The notes under the pieces are model-generated. The model ran no database searches, was not told where the DNA came from, and saw nothing but the letters and a program-made list of their open reading frames with translations. The position numbers and the translations under genes were made by a program. From Paracoccus gahaiensis (GTDB lineage: Bacteria > Pseudomonadota > Alphaproteobacteria > Rhodobacterales > Rhodobacteraceae), in NCBI RefSeq assembly GCF_005048225.1, contig NZ_SUNI01000007.1:1-64000 (forward strand): 64,000 bases of DNA, written 5' to 3'. Below, in pieces: positions 23,869-34,190 of the stretch. Numbering within the stretch: the first letter of the stretch is position 1; the number at the start of each line of letters is the position of its first letter.

Positions 23869-25224
23869 TCAGGGGTCGGCCTCGTCCCCCGCATCGCTGT
23901 AGAGCGACTTGTCGATCCGGTATTTCTGCATCTTTTCGTAAAGCGATTTCCGCGACAGGCCAAGCTGTTCGTAGACGGGCTTCAGCCGCCCGCCCTGCGC
24001 GGCCAGCGTCGCCACGATCACGTCGCGCTCGAATCCCGCGACCCGGTGGGCCAGGCGCATCTGGTCGGGGCCGCGATCCTCGGCGGGCTGCAGGGCGATG
24101 CCGAGCGCGTGGCGGTCGGCGGCGTTGCGCAACTCGCGCACATTGCCGGGCCAGGCACGCTCCACGATCTCGGCCAGAAGCTGTGGGGGGATGGCCACGG
24201 CGGCCCGGCGATGGCGGGCGGCGGCCTCCTGCACCAGCTTGATGAACAGAAGCTGGATATCCTCGCGCCGTGCCGACAAGGGCGGCACGGTCAGCGTCAC
24301 CACGTTCAGCCGATAGAGAAGATCCGCCCGGAACCGGCCCGCCGCCACCTCGTCCTCCAGCGGCTGGCGCGAGGTCGCCAGGAACCGCACGTCCAGCACC
24401 CGGTCCTCGTTCGACCCGAGCGGTGAGATCACCCGGTCCTGCACCACCCGCAGCAGCTTGCCCTGCACGTCCCAGGGCATGGACCCGATCTCGTCCAGAA
24501 GGATGGTGCCGCCGCGCGCATGTTCGAACTTGCCATAGCGGGGGCGCAGCGCGCCGGGAAAGGCGCCCGCCTCGTGGCCGAACAATTCCGATTCGATCAG
24601 GGCGGCGGGCAGGGCCGCGCAGTCGATGGCGACGAAGGGACGGCGCGCGCGGGGCGACAGGTCATGCAGGGCGCGGGCCACGATCTCCTTGCCGGTGCCG
24701 GTCTCGCCCACGATCAGCACGTCGGCCTCGGTGGGGCCGATGGTGCGCAGGCGGCGGCGCAGGTCGATGATGACGTTGGAGCGTCCGACCAGCCGCGTCT
24801 CCAGATCGTCGGCCTGCCCCGCCGCCGCCCGCAGCACGCGGTTCTCCAGCACGATGCGGCGATACTCCATCGCGCGGGCGGCGATCTCGGCCAGCTGCTG
24901 CCCGTCGAAGGGCTTTTCGACGAAGTCATAGGCGCCCTGCCGCATGGCGCGCACCGCCAGCTGGATGTCGCCATGCCCGGTCACCAGGATCACCGGGATG
25001 TCGGCGTCGATCTCGTGGATGCGGCTCATCAGGGTCATGCCGTCCATGCCGGGCATGCGGATGTCGGTCACCACGATGCCGTCGAAACCGAAGCCCACCC
25101 GTTCCAGCGCGGATTGCGCATCCGCCATGTCGTCGACCTCGAACCCCTCCAGATCCAGCCCCTGCGCGGTCGACAGGCGCATGTCGGCCTCGTCATCGAC
25201 CAGCACGATCCGCCCCGCGCTCAT
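23869..25224 (-). CDS. DctD-like sigma-54-type response regulator
   Basis: 451 aa. Receiver domain with D10/D11, phospho-acceptor D54, T82 and K104. AAA domain with Walker A GETGTGKE (173-180), LLDEIG Walker B and the loop normally GAFTGA reading GAFPGA (220-225). C-terminal Fis-type HTH (GGRLKPVYEQLGLSRKSLYEKMQKY). In the family, phosphorylation drives ATP hydrolysis that remodels sigma-54 polymerase. The Thr-to-Pro change in the contact loop is unusual and may weaken or alter sigma-54 use. Its ATG overlaps the stop of the sensor kinase gene by 4 bp. It probably controls the TRAP operon transcribed just after it. Confidence 0.85.
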   Translation of the reverse strand: MSAGRIVLVDDEADMRLSTAQGLDLEGFEVDDMADAQSALERVGFGFDGIVVTDIRMPGMDGMTLMSRIHEIDADIPVILVTGHGDIQLAVRAMRQGAYDFVEKPFDGQQLAEIAARAMEYRRIVLENRVLRAAAGQADDLETRLVGRSNVIIDLRRRLRTIGPTEADVLIVGETGTGKEIVARALHDLSPRARRPFVAIDCAALPAALIESELFGHEAGAFPGALRPRYGKFEHARGGTILLDEIGSMPWDVQGKLLRVVQDRVISPLGSNEDRVLDVRFLATSRQPLEDEVAAGRFRADLLYRLNVVTLTVPPLSARREDIQLLFIKLVQEAAARHRRAAVAIPPQLLAEIVERAWPGNVRELRNAADRHALGIALQPAEDRGPDQMRLAHRVAGFERDVIVATLAAQGGRLKPVYEQLGLSRKSLYEKMQKYRIDKSLYSDAGDEADP

Positions 25225-27128
25225 GACGACACCTCCGCGCGCGGCAGGTCGATCTGGAAGGCCGCGCCTTCGGGCTGGCGCAGCAGGCGCAGCTCTCCGC
25301 CGAAATCCTTGACGATGTTGAACGAGATCGACAGCCCCAGCCCCAGCCCGGCCCCCACCCCCTTGGTCGAGAAGAACGGATCGAAGATCCGGTCGTCCAG
25401 CCCCTCGGGGATGCCCGGCCCGTTGTCCGAGACGGTCAGCACGACCCGCTCCGGCCCTGCCTCGGCGCGCAGGCGGATGACGGCGTCCTCCTGCCCCTCC
25501 AGCGCATCCAGCGCGTTCGACAGCAGGTTCACGATCACCTGCTGGAACCGCACGGGGCCCGCCCGCACCAGCAGGGGGCCGGGCGGCAGGTCGACGTCCA
25601 GCGTCACAGGGCGCTTGCCGATGCGCCAGGCGATCACCTCCAGCGCGTCGCGCAGCACGTCATGCAGGTCCACATCGGACAGGGCGGCATTGGGCTTGCG
25701 GGCGAAGTTGCGCAGGGTGCGGCCGATCTCGGTCATGCGGTCGGTCAGGGACAGGATGCGGGTGACGTTCTGGCGCGCGTCCGGCACCCGGTCACGGTCC
25801 AGATAGGTCACCGCATTGGCCGCGAAGTTGCGCACCGCCCCCAGGGGCTGGCTGAGTTCATGCGACAGCGCCGCCGACATCTGGCCAAGCGCGGCCAGCT
25901 TGGCCGATTGCACCAGATGGCGCTGCGTGCGGCGCAGCTCGGCCTCGGTCGCGCGGCGTTCCTCCACCTCGGCCTCCAGCCGGGCATTCACCTCGGCCAG
26001 TTCGGCGGTGCGGGCGGCCACGCGCCCCTCCAGTTGGGCCTGGGCCTCGGCCTGGATCGACAGGCGCTCGCGCAGACGCGCCCGGCGCTGCGCCCAAGCC
26101 ATCAGCCCCGCAGGCCCCGCCCAGAGGATCAGCATCCCCGCGACCGAGGCCATCAGCGCCTGCCGCCGCGCAGGCGCCGTATCCAGAAGCACCTGCACCG
26201 TCCAGCCCGCCTCGGGCATCGCCTCGGCCACGGTCACGAACTCGCGCCGCGCGCCCGGCCGCTCCAGCCGCAGCAGGGGGTTGTCGCCCACCTCGCCCGC
26301 CGGCTGCAGGGGCAGCATGTCCAGCGGCGCGTCGTCATAGCGCCGGGTCGCGGCGATGCGGGCGCGGGCCGCGTCCGTCAGCGGCGCCAGGGACCGGAAC
26401 TGCCAGTCGCGGCGGCTGGCCAGAAAGACGATCCCCTCGCTGTCGGTCACGATCATCTCGTATTCGGCGGCGCGCCAGCTGTCCTCGATGGCGTCCACAT
26501 CGACCTTGAGCGCCAGCACGCCCAGCACCCGGCCCCGGTCCCGCACCGCCGCCCCGAAGTAATAGCCCCGCTTGCCCGAGGTGGTGCCAAGCGCGAAGAA
26601 CCGCCCCTGCCCACCCGCCAGCGCATCCGCGAAATAGGGCCGATAGTCAAAGACTTCACCGACAAAGCTGAGAGACTGGTCGAAATTGCTGGCCGCCACC
26701 GTGCGCCCGTCGGGCGTCATGATATAGGCATCCGACAGGCCCATCAGCCGGGCCACGTGGCGCAGATACAGGTTGGCTGCGGCGATGTCGGCGCGGCCCG
26801 GATCGGGGCGCAGCGCCGCCGTCAGGACGGGCGCGCGCGACATCAGGTCGGGCAGGCGTTCGTGGCGCGCCAGCTCTCCGCGCAGGCCCGAGACGGCGAG
26901 GCGCAGGATGTTCTCGCCCTGCGGGACCGTGGCGATGATCGACCGCGTGGCCAGCCAGCCATTCGCCTGCACCAGCATCGCCCAACCGATGACCGCCAGG
27001 AAGGCGATGGCGGCCACCCGCCGCCGGTGCCGCGCCAGCGGCCTGCCGAAGCCCATGGCCCAGGGGCGCTGCCGCAGGTCGCGGTCCATGCCCCGCCGGG
27101 GGCCGGTCGCCTCTGTCGCCTGCACCAC
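25221..27128 (-). CDS. DctB-like sensor histidine kinase
   Basis: 635 aa. N-terminal membrane helix (AIAFLAVIGWAMLVQANGW), a periplasmic double-Cache/PAS-like sensor with the DctB pattern (DAYIMTPDGRTVAASNFDQSLSFVGEVFDYRPYF and GTTSGKRGYYFGAAV), a second membrane helix, a coiled coil (about 350-400), then H-box ALSHELSQPLGAVRNFA, and ATPase boxes NLLSNALDAL, DNGPGIPE and GLGLSISFNIVKDFGG. The GTG at 27126-27128 is chosen because a perfect AGGAGG lies 6 nt upstream; the ATG 39 nt further in has no such site. It probably senses the acid imported by the TRAP system. Confidence 0.85.
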   Translation of the reverse strand: MVQATEATGPRRGMDRDLRQRPWAMGFGRPLARHRRRVAAIAFLAVIGWAMLVQANGWLATRSIIATVPQGENILRLAVSGLRGELARHERLPDLMSRAPVLTAALRPDPGRADIAAANLYLRHVARLMGLSDAYIMTPDGRTVAASNFDQSLSFVGEVFDYRPYFADALAGGQGRFFALGTTSGKRGYYFGAAVRDRGRVLGVLALKVDVDAIEDSWRAAEYEMIVTDSEGIVFLASRRDWQFRSLAPLTDAARARIAATRRYDDAPLDMLPLQPAGEVGDNPLLRLERPGARREFVTVAEAMPEAGWTVQVLLDTAPARRQALMASVAGMLILWAGPAGLMAWAQRRARLRERLSIQAEAQAQLEGRVAARTAELAEVNARLEAEVEERRATEAELRRTQRHLVQSAKLAALGQMSAALSHELSQPLGAVRNFAANAVTYLDRDRVPDARQNVTRILSLTDRMTEIGRTLRNFARKPNAALSDVDLHDVLRDALEVIAWRIGKRPVTLDVDLPPGPLLVRAGPVRFQQVIVNLLSNALDALEGQEDAVIRLRAEAGPERVVLTVSDNGPGIPEGLDDRIFDPFFSTKGVGAGLGLGLSISFNIVKDFGGELRLLRQPEGAAFQIDLPRAEVSS

Positions 27129-27260
27129 GCGGGGCCTCCTGTCCTGCCGGTCGGCATCTTCCCCCGGCGCGGGCCCCGGGGCAAGCCCGCCCGCGCCTCT
27201 TGCCGCAGCGGGGCGGGCATGGGACTGATTGGCGGGACCGGGGACCCGAGGGGCAATACA

Positions 27261-27878
27261 ATGAGCGAGAAGACGGATCTGCCGCAGCTGGCGGCGCGGT
27301 TGCGGGATCTGGCGCGGGGCCCCGCGCGGCGGATGGTGGCGCTGGCCGGCCCGCCGGGCGCGGGCAAGAGCCACGTGACCGAGGCGCTGCTGCGCGAGGT
27401 TCCGGGCGCGGCGCTGCTGCCGATGGACGGCTATCACCTGGATGACGGGCTTCTGTCGGCGCGGGGCGATCTGGCGCGCAAGGGGGCGCCGCAGACCTTC
27501 GATCTGGACGGTTTCGCGGCGATGCTGGACCGGCTGGCGCGCGATGACGGGCGCGCGGTGCTGGTCCCCGTCTTCGACCGCGATCTGGAGATCAGCCGCG
27601 CCAGCGCCCGCGAGATCCCCCCGCAGGCCCGGCTGATCCTGGTCGAGGGGAACTATCTGCTGCTGGACCGCCCCGGCTGGCGCGATCTGGCGCCGCATTT
27701 CGCGCTGACGGTCCTGCTGCAGGTGGCACGCCCGGTGCTGGAGGCGCGGCTGACCGCCCGCTGGCGCGCCCTGCCCGCCGATCAGGCGCGCGCCAAGGTG
27801 ATGCAGAACGACCTGCCCAATGTCGATCTGGTGCTGGGCGCCAGCCGCGCGCCCGACCTGATCCTGCCCAACGGCTAG
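27261..27878 (+). CDS. P-loop nucleoside/sugar kinase family protein (uridine kinase/PanK-like fold)
   Basis: 205 aa. Walker A GPPGAGKS (about 30-37), LLPMDGYHLDDGLL acidic substrate loop, VFDRDLEISRAS, LVEGNYLLLD, and the lid ARWRALPADQARAKV. These match small kinases annotated as nucleoside/nucleotide kinase or fructose-import kinase FrcK; the substrate cannot be assigned. GAGGGG lies 9 nt before the ATG at 27261. Its TAG stop shares CTAG with the stop of the convergent ABC permease gene. Confidence 0.75.
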   Translation: MSEKTDLPQLAARLRDLARGPARRMVALAGPPGAGKSHVTEALLREVPGAALLPMDGYHLDDGLLSARGDLARKGAPQTFDLDGFAAMLDRLARDDGRAVLVPVFDRDLEISRASAREIPPQARLILVEGNYLLLDRPGWRDLAPHFALTVLLQVARPVLEARLTARWRALPADQARAKVMQNDLPNVDLVLGASRAPDLILPNG

Positions 27879-28663
27879 GCCGCCTTGCGGCGCCGCGCGA
27901 TCTCGTAGGCGATGGCACCGATGACGGTGGCGAGGATGATGATCAGCGCCAGCGCGTTCACCGCAGGCGTCAGGCCGGTGCGGACCTTGGTGGCGATGAA
28001 GACGGTCAGGGGCGTCTCGAACCCGCGCACGAAGAGGGTGGTGTTGTAGTTCTCGATCGATTGCAGCACCGCAAGGCCGCCCGAGGCCAGCAGCGCGGGG
28101 CGCAGGAAGGGCAGCAGCACCCGGCGGAACACCATCATGCGCGAGGCGCCCAGGCCCAGGGCGGCCTCTTCCTGCGTGCGGTCGAAGCGTTGCAGCCGCG
28201 CCATGACCATCAGCATCACATAGCTGATGATGAAGGTCGATTGCGCCAGCACGATCAGGAAGATCCCGCCGCCCACGCCCAGCTGCCGCCACAGGATCAG
28301 CGTGGAAATCCCGATCACCACACCCGGCGTCAGCAGCGGCGAGACCATGACCGCATAGGCCACGCCGCGCGCGCGCGCATGCAGCGAGGTCAGGACCAGC
28401 GCGGCCGCCGTGCCCACCGGCACCACGATCACCACCACCGCCACCGCGATCAGCACCGAGGTCCAGAGCGACCGCCACATCGCCGCATCGGCCCACATGG
28501 CCGAGAACCATTCCAGCGTGGTGCCCTGCCACGGGATCACCGTCGGAAAGCGGCTTTCGTTGAAGGCCGCCGCCCCCATGATGACCAGCGGCGCGAACAG
28601 ATACAGCACGAAGACGCCCAGATAGAGGGCCATCATCGCGCGCAGGATGCTCTCGGCCCTCAT
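27875..28663 (-). CDS. ABC transporter permease, PotC-like
   Basis: 262 aa with six membrane helices and the EAA-loop signature EEAALGLGASRMMVFRRVLLPFLRPAL. Together with the other permease it forms the membrane channel of a polyamine/opine-type importer. The start at 28663 gives the usual 4-bp ATGA overlap with the preceding permease stop; an upstream extension in the frame lacks a ribosome binding site. It is last gene of the five-part order binding protein, ATPase, permease, permease. Confidence 0.9.
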   Translation of the reverse strand: MRAESILRAMMALYLGVFVLYLFAPLVIMGAAAFNESRFPTVIPWQGTTLEWFSAMWADAAMWRSLWTSVLIAVAVVVIVVPVGTAAALVLTSLHARARGVAYAVMVSPLLTPGVVIGISTLILWRQLGVGGGIFLIVLAQSTFIISYVMLMVMARLQRFDRTQEEAALGLGASRMMVFRRVLLPFLRPALLASGGLAVLQSIENYNTTLFVRGFETPLTVFIATKVRTGLTPAVNALALIIILATVIGAIAYEIARRRKAA

Positions 28664-29533
28664 TTCGCCACATCCGTCAGGTTGACGCGCACCAGCTTCA
28701 GCGTGACCAAGACTACGGCCAGGCACAGGACCAGCAGCACCAGCGCATAGGCCGCGCCCCGGTTCCAGTCGCCGCCCTCGAAGAACCAGTTGTAGATGAT
28801 CTCGGTGAACCAGCGGCTGCCGGGGCTGCCCAGCAGCGCGGGCGCGACATAGGATCCCGCCGCCAGCATGAAGGTAAAGACGAAGCCCGTGGCGATGCCT
28901 GCCTTCGCATGGGGGATCACCACCCGGGTATGGATGCGCCAGGTCGGCGCGCCCAGGTCGCGCGCGGCCTCGATCTGCGCTTTTTCCAGGCTTTCGATGG
29001 CGTTGTAGATCGGCAGCAGCATGAACAGGATATAGGCATAGACCATCGCCGCCAGCACGCCGCCATCGCCCTGCCAGCGGATCGGCGCGTCGATCAGGCC
29101 GATGTTCATCAGCGCGCTGTTCAAGGGCCCGCGATAGGCCAGGATGATGAACCAGGCCAGCGTGCGCAGCACCTCGTTGATGAAGAAGGGGATGATGATC
29201 AGCAGCATCGCCACCGCCAGCTGCCCCGTGGTGGCACGCTGCGCCAGCCAGAAGGCGATGGGATAGCAGACGAGGAAGGTGACCCCCGCCACCAGCGCGC
29301 TGGCCCAGATGGTCTTGAAGAAGATCGCCCGGTGCGTCGGCTCTCCGGCCAGATAGAGGATGTTGGCCAGCGAATAGGTGTCCTCCGGCCCGCCAAGCGC
29401 CTGCGGCGGCAGGTTCGGGCGCAGGGCATAGTCGATCATCATCAGGTTCGGGGCCAGCACCATCCCCGCCAGCCAGAAGATCACCAGCGTCACGAAGATC
29501 GTCGAGAGGCCCGGCCCGAAGCGGTTCTTCAGC

Positions 29534-29541
<8 letters not shown>
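28660..29541 (-). CDS. ABC transporter permease, PotB-like
   Basis: 293 aa with six membrane helices and EAA loop EAARDLGAPTWRIHTRVVIPHAKAGIATG. The N-terminal periplasmic loop (APNLMMIDYALRPNLPP) is typical of PotB-like permeases. The ATG at 29541 overlaps the ATPase stop by 8 bp (ATGGGTGA), so translation is coupled. Confidence 0.9.
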
Positions 29542-30598
<1,057 letters not shown>

Positions 30599-30616
30599 CG
30601 TCTCTCCAAAGACAAG

Positions 30617-30639
30617 GGGGCGCCCGCCGGGGGCGCCCC
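30617..30639 (-). promoter_or_regulatory. Intercistronic hairpin between binding-protein and ATPase genes
   Basis: GGGGCGCCC (30617-30625), GCCGG, GGGCGCCCC (30631-30639): perfect 9-bp stem without a T-tract. This is the same position and style as the hairpin after the TRAP binding-protein gene. Confidence 0.6.
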
Positions 30640-30648
30640 GCCAAGGGG

Positions 30649-31767
30649 TCAGGCCGACAGGAAGCGGTCCTGATATTCGTTGCGCTTGGTGACGTACCAG
30701 CTTTCCTGGATCGGCCACCACCACAACTTTTCAAGGGCATCGCCCGGATAGGCGGCGGCGAAGAAGGCCCGCGCCTCGTCCGAGATCAGCTGGTCCGAGC
30801 CCACCGCGGTCGAGTTGATCGAGGTCGCGTTGGTGTACATCGCGCCCGCCTCGGGGGTCAGGAACCAGTTGATGAAGGCATAGGCCTGATCCAGGTTCTC
30901 GGCGCCCGTGGGGATCGACAGGCCCTCCATCCAGGCCAGCGCGCCCTCGCGTGGCGCGATGAAGCCGATCGGCATCCCCTCGCGGGCCAGGGTCGCGGCG
31001 GTCGAATCCCAGGTCTGGCCGACATTCGCGCCATTGACGCGAAAGGCGCCCTGCGCCTCGTTCTCGTTGTTCCAGAACTGGATGACATTGCCCTTGCGCT
31101 CGACGGCCTCGGCCAGGATCACGTCGAAGATCTCGGTCTGCGCCTCGGGCGAGGTGAAGGCGTCCAGCAGCGGGCGCGGCAGACGGCCCTCGGCCTCCAG
31201 CCACAGGCCCAGGCCGATCAGCGCGGAATGGGCGCGCACGGTGGCCTGCGCCCCGTCGTTCCAGATGTCGCCATAGGAGGCCGTGCCGTATTCCAACGGG
31301 CGCTGGTCGCGGTCGAAGGCCACCGCCTCGGTGCCCCAGTCGGTCGGCACCTGATAGCGCGCCCCGTCCACCACGGCGCCCAGGTTGACCGAGTTCTCCC
31401 ACGCGCTCGGCAGCACGCGGGCGACCTCGACGCGGGCCTCGTCGATGGGCTGGACCAGCCCGAACTCGACATAGTTCGGCACGCGGTCCACGGTCGGCCA
31501 GATCAGGTCGAAGCCCGCGCCGTTGTTGGCGCGCAGCTGGTTGAGCAGCTCGTCATTGGTGCCGTAGGGGGTGAAGTTCGGGGTGATCCCGGTGGCCTCG
31601 GTGAAGGCGGCCAGGATCTCGTCGTTCAGATAGCCGGCCCAGGCAAAGATGTTCACCGTGCCAGCCCCCTGCGCCATCGCGCGCCGGGCGAGGTAAGGCG
31701 AGGCCAGCGTCACCCCGGCGGTGGCCGCAGCCCCGCGCAGCAGGCCGCGTCGGTCGATCCGTGTCAT
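30649..31767 (-). CDS. ABC transporter substrate-binding protein, PotD-like, Tat-exported
   Basis: 372 aa. Twin-arginine signal (RIDRRGLLRGAAATAGVTLA) with cleavage after RRAMAQ. The mature domain begins TVNIFAWAGYLNDEILAAFTEATG, as in spermidine/putrescine and opine binding proteins, with YGTNDELLNQL, PTDWGTEAVAFD and the WNNENEAQGAF region. It is a periplasmic capture protein for polyamine-like or amino-acid-derived ligands; the exact ligand is not predictable. GAGGAT lies 8 nt before the ATG. Confidence 0.88.
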   Translation of the reverse strand: MTRIDRRGLLRGAAATAGVTLASPYLARRAMAQGAGTVNIFAWAGYLNDEILAAFTEATGITPNFTPYGTNDELLNQLRANNGAGFDLIWPTVDRVPNYVEFGLVQPIDEARVEVARVLPSAWENSVNLGAVVDGARYQVPTDWGTEAVAFDRDQRPLEYGTASYGDIWNDGAQATVRAHSALIGLGLWLEAEGRLPRPLLDAFTSPEAQTEIFDVILAEAVERKGNVIQFWNNENEAQGAFRVNGANVGQTWDSTAATLAREGMPIGFIAPREGALAWMEGLSIPTGAENLDQAYAFINWFLTPEAGAMYTNATSINSTAVGSDQLISDEARAFFAAAYPGDALEKLWWWPIQESWYVTKRNEYQDRFLSA

Positions 31768-31945
31768 CTTGGTGATCCTCCTGTGTCATGTCCTTGACCG
31801 CAATCCGGTAACCGATTGCCATGTCAGAGAAATGACAGCGCAAGGCCGGGACGGTCCCGCGCGGCAGCCTAGACCGGGGCGGCGCGTTCGCAAAGCGTCT
31901 TTCTGACGGGTTTGCCCGGGCCGAGGGCGGCCGCCCCAACGCCAA

Positions 31946-31969
31946 GGGCCGCCCCCTCCGGGGCGGCCC
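31946..31969 (-). terminator. Hairpin after the PepSY-type protein gene
   Basis: GGGCCGCCCC (31946-31955), CTCC, GGGGCGGCCC (31960-31969): perfect 10-bp stem. The following T-tract is weak on either strand. Confidence 0.6.
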
Positions 31970-31995
31970 TGCCGTGCGGTCGGTGCGCGTGGCGA

Positions 31996-33009
31996 TCAGC
32001 GCGCGGTTTCGCGCAGGACCTCGCCCTCGGGGTCCAGCTCCAGCGTCACTGCCTCGCCCTGCGGGTTGGTGGCGTCCAGCATCACGCGGGGGCCGTCCTG
32101 ACGCAGCAGGCCGAAGGCAGAATAGCCGGCCTCGGTCAGGCTCGCGTTCACCGCGACCGTGTCGAATTCCGGCGCCGGCGCCTGGCCGCGCATCATGTCG
32201 CCGCGCGGGCCCTCGCCCCGCATCATGTCGCCGCGCATCATGTCACCGCGCGGGCCACGCTCGTGATCGCCGCGCCCGTGATCGCCCCGCTCGTGGCGCG
32301 GGCCGCGCCCCTCGCGATCGCCGTCGCGCTCTCCGTCGCGCGCGAAGCGCAGCACGTTGCCCGCCTCGTCGAACTGCGCGCGCATGTCCTCGCCCTGGGC
32401 ATCCTCGCCCTTGACCTCGAAGCGGCCGTATTCCGCCTTGATCTCCTCGATCATGCCGAATTGCGAGATGATCTCGTTGGAGCGGACGGCCTGCGGCAGG
32501 ATCGTGTCGATCATCGCCTGCGGCATGGCCATGTCATCGGTCTCGATCTCGATCAGGCTGTTGTCGGGGGCGAACTTGACCTCGACCTCGGAGCCCGCTT
32601 CGCTGCGGCCCTTGATCTCCAGATGGCGGGGATGGGTCTTGATCTCCTCATAGGTGGCGAACAGCGACAGCGCCTCGTGGTCGCGCAGCTCGGCCGGCAG
32701 GGCCGCATCGACGACCGGGGCGGGCAGCATGCCGTCATCGGCCTCGATCTTGATCAGGTTGCCGGCCATGTCGAACTCGGCCTCGATCTCGGTGCCGTCG
32801 GGCAGATTGCCCTCGTATTCGCGCTGGCCGTCGCGCTTGGTCTCGACGCTGACGCGGCTCAGCTCCAGGCCCTGCAGCAGGGCGGGCAGCTCGATGCCGC
32901 CGGCCTGGGCGGTGGCAGGGGCGTCGGGTGCGGTCTGGGCGGCGACGGGGGCCGTGCCTGCGACAAGGGCGATCAGCGCGGCGGTGGAGGCGAGATGGGT
33001 GATGGTCAT
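31996..33009 (-). CDS. Exported PepSY-like protein with acidic hairpin repeats and an Arg/Asp/Met-rich linker
   Basis: 337 aa with signal peptide (MTITHLASTAALIALVAGTAPVAAQ). Three related units end in beta-hairpins: EIEAEFDMAGNLIKIEADD, EVEVKFAPDNSLIEIETDD and DMRAQFDEAGNVLRFARDG, resembling PepSY units. Between about 235 and 285 lies a linker rich in H, R, G, D and M (ERGDHGRGDHERG, then repeated RGDMMRG). The C-terminal domain ends LELDPEGEVLRETAR. It is periplasmic and possibly metal- or peptide-binding. It is divergent from a second PepSY protein and a two-component system, whose regulon it probably belongs to. The number of RGDMMRG units may vary between strains because the DNA is tandemly repeated. 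Confidence 0.6.
   Translation of the reverse strand: MTITHLASTAALIALVAGTAPVAAQTAPDAPATAQAGGIELPALLQGLELSRVSVETKRDGQREYEGNLPDGTEIEAEFDMAGNLIKIEADDGMLPAPVVDAALPAELRDHEALSLFATYEEIKTHPRHLEIKGRSEAGSEVEVKFAPDNSLIEIETDDMAMPQAMIDTILPQAVRSNEIISQFGMIEEIKAEYGRFEVKGEDAQGEDMRAQFDEAGNVLRFARDGERDGDREGRGPRHERGDHGRGDHERGPRGDMMRGDMMRGEGPRGDMMRGQAPAPEFDTVAVNASLTEAGYSAFGLLRQDGPRVMLDATNPQGEAVTLELDPEGEVLRETAR
32189..32253. repeat. 15-bp in-frame tandem repeat within the PepSY-like gene
   Basis: CATCATGTCGCCGCG occurs at 32191-32205, 32221-32235 and, with one change, 32236-32250. It encodes the RGDMM repeats of the linker. Confidence 0.7.
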
Positions 33010-33128
33010 GTGGTCTTCTCCTGTGAAATTCTGGCGTGGCCGTCGATGGTGGCCCGCGACGAATCACATCTAACCCAGGGCGCCCGAACGAACCGCCAAT
33101 GCGGCATTTGGTTTTCATTGGGGTTCGC

Positions 33129-33524
33129 ATGGCCATAATGACCTTCATGAGACGCCCCGCCCCCCTTGCGATTCTGATGGTCCCGCTGCTGGCGGCGCTG
33201 GCCGGGCCCGTGGCCGCGCAGCCCGCGCCGCCGCCCGACGCGGTCGACCCCTGGGCCACCAGTTTCCGCCCCATGCCCTTCCACCAGATCGCCGAGGCCG
33301 TCACCGCCCGCTATGCCGGGCGCCTGCTGGCCGCCGAGACGCGGCCCCCCTCGCCCCAGGAACGCGCGATGGGTGCCGAGCTGGTCTATGAGTTCCGCCT
33401 GCTGACGCCGGACCGCAACCGCCTCAACATCCGCGTCGATGCCCGTACGGGGCGGTTCCTGGAGGTGGCCGGGCGCGGCCAACTGCAGGCCCGCCGCTTT
33501 GCCCCGGCCCAACCCCAGGACTGA
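33129..33524 (+). CDS. Exported PepSY-domain protein
   Basis: 131 aa with signal peptide (MTFMRRPAPLAILMVPLLAALAGPVAAQP) and one PepSY domain: PFHQIAEAVTARYAGRLLAAE, GAELVYEFRLLTPDRNRLNIRVDARTGRFLEVAGRG. PepSY proteins modulate secreted proteases or sensor kinases. The response regulator gene starts 6 bp downstream, so the three genes form one operon and this may be an accessory sensor protein. The start is uncertain among ATG codons at 33129, 33138 and 33147. Confidence 0.75.
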   Translation: MAIMTFMRRPAPLAILMVPLLAALAGPVAAQPAPPPDAVDPWATSFRPMPFHQIAEAVTARYAGRLLAAETRPPSPQERAMGAELVYEFRLLTPDRNRLNIRVDARTGRFLEVAGRGQLQARRFAPAQPQD

Positions 33525-33530
33525 CCCCCC

Positions 33531-34190
33531 ATGCGCGCCTTGATCGTCGAGGACGACCCCCTTCTGGCCGACCAGCTGTCCCAGGCCATGACCCAGGCCG
33601 GGTTCGTCATCGACCATGCCCCGGACGGCACCCAGGGCGAGTTCCTGGGGGCCACCGAAAGCTATGACGTGGCGATCCTGGATCTGGGCCTGCCGGGCCT
33701 GTCGGGGATCGAGGTGCTGACCCGCTGGCGCGATCAGGGCCTCACCCTGCCGGTGCTGATCCTGACCGCGCGCGGCGACTGGACCGACAAGGTGGCGGGC
33801 TTTCGCGCGGGGGCCGACGACTATGCCGTCAAGCCCTTCCGCCTGGACGAGGTCGTGCTGCGGGCCCAGACCCTGATCCGCCGCGCGGCGGGCCATGCGC
33901 GACCCCAGATCCAGGCGGGGCGGCTGCAGCTGGACGGGCAGCTGGGCGTCATCACCCGCGACGGGGTGGCGCTGAAGCTGACCAGCTTCGAATCGCGCAT
34001 CCTGACCTATCTGATCCACCATCAGGACCGCGTGGTCAGCCGGACCGAGCTGTCCGAGCACCTCTACGAGGCCGAGACGGATCGCGACTTCAAGTCGATC
34101 GAGGTCGTCATCGGTCGCCTGCGCCGCAAGGTCGGCGAGGGCGTGATCGAGACGCGGCGCGGCGAGGGCTATGTCCTGAGGGTCGCGTGA
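33531..34190 (+). CDS. OmpR/PhoB-family response regulator
   Basis: 219 aa. Receiver domain with E7/D8/D9, phospho-acceptor D51 (ILDLGLPGLSG) and K101 (AVKPF). Winged-helix effector with LTSFESRILTYLIHHQDRVVSRTELSEHLY and the recognition segment KSIEVVIGRLRRKV. It binds direct-repeat DNA near target promoters after phosphorylation by the kinase whose GTG start overlaps its stop. Closest in style to PhoP/QseB regulators. Confidence 0.9.
   Translation: MRALIVEDDPLLADQLSQAMTQAGFVIDHAPDGTQGEFLGATESYDVAILDLGLPGLSGIEVLTRWRDQGLTLPVLILTARGDWTDKVAGFRAGADDYAVKPFRLDEVVLRAQTLIRRAAGHARPQIQAGRLQLDGQLGVITRDGVALKLTSFESRILTYLIHHQDRVVSRTELSEHLYEAETDRDFKSIEVVIGRLRRKVGEGVIETRRGEGYVLRVA

Noticed and set aside
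25662..27260. Long plus-strand frame joined to the P-loop kinase
   Set aside because: This part is antisense to the DctB-like kinase; the kinase-family similarity begins only at the ATG at 27261.
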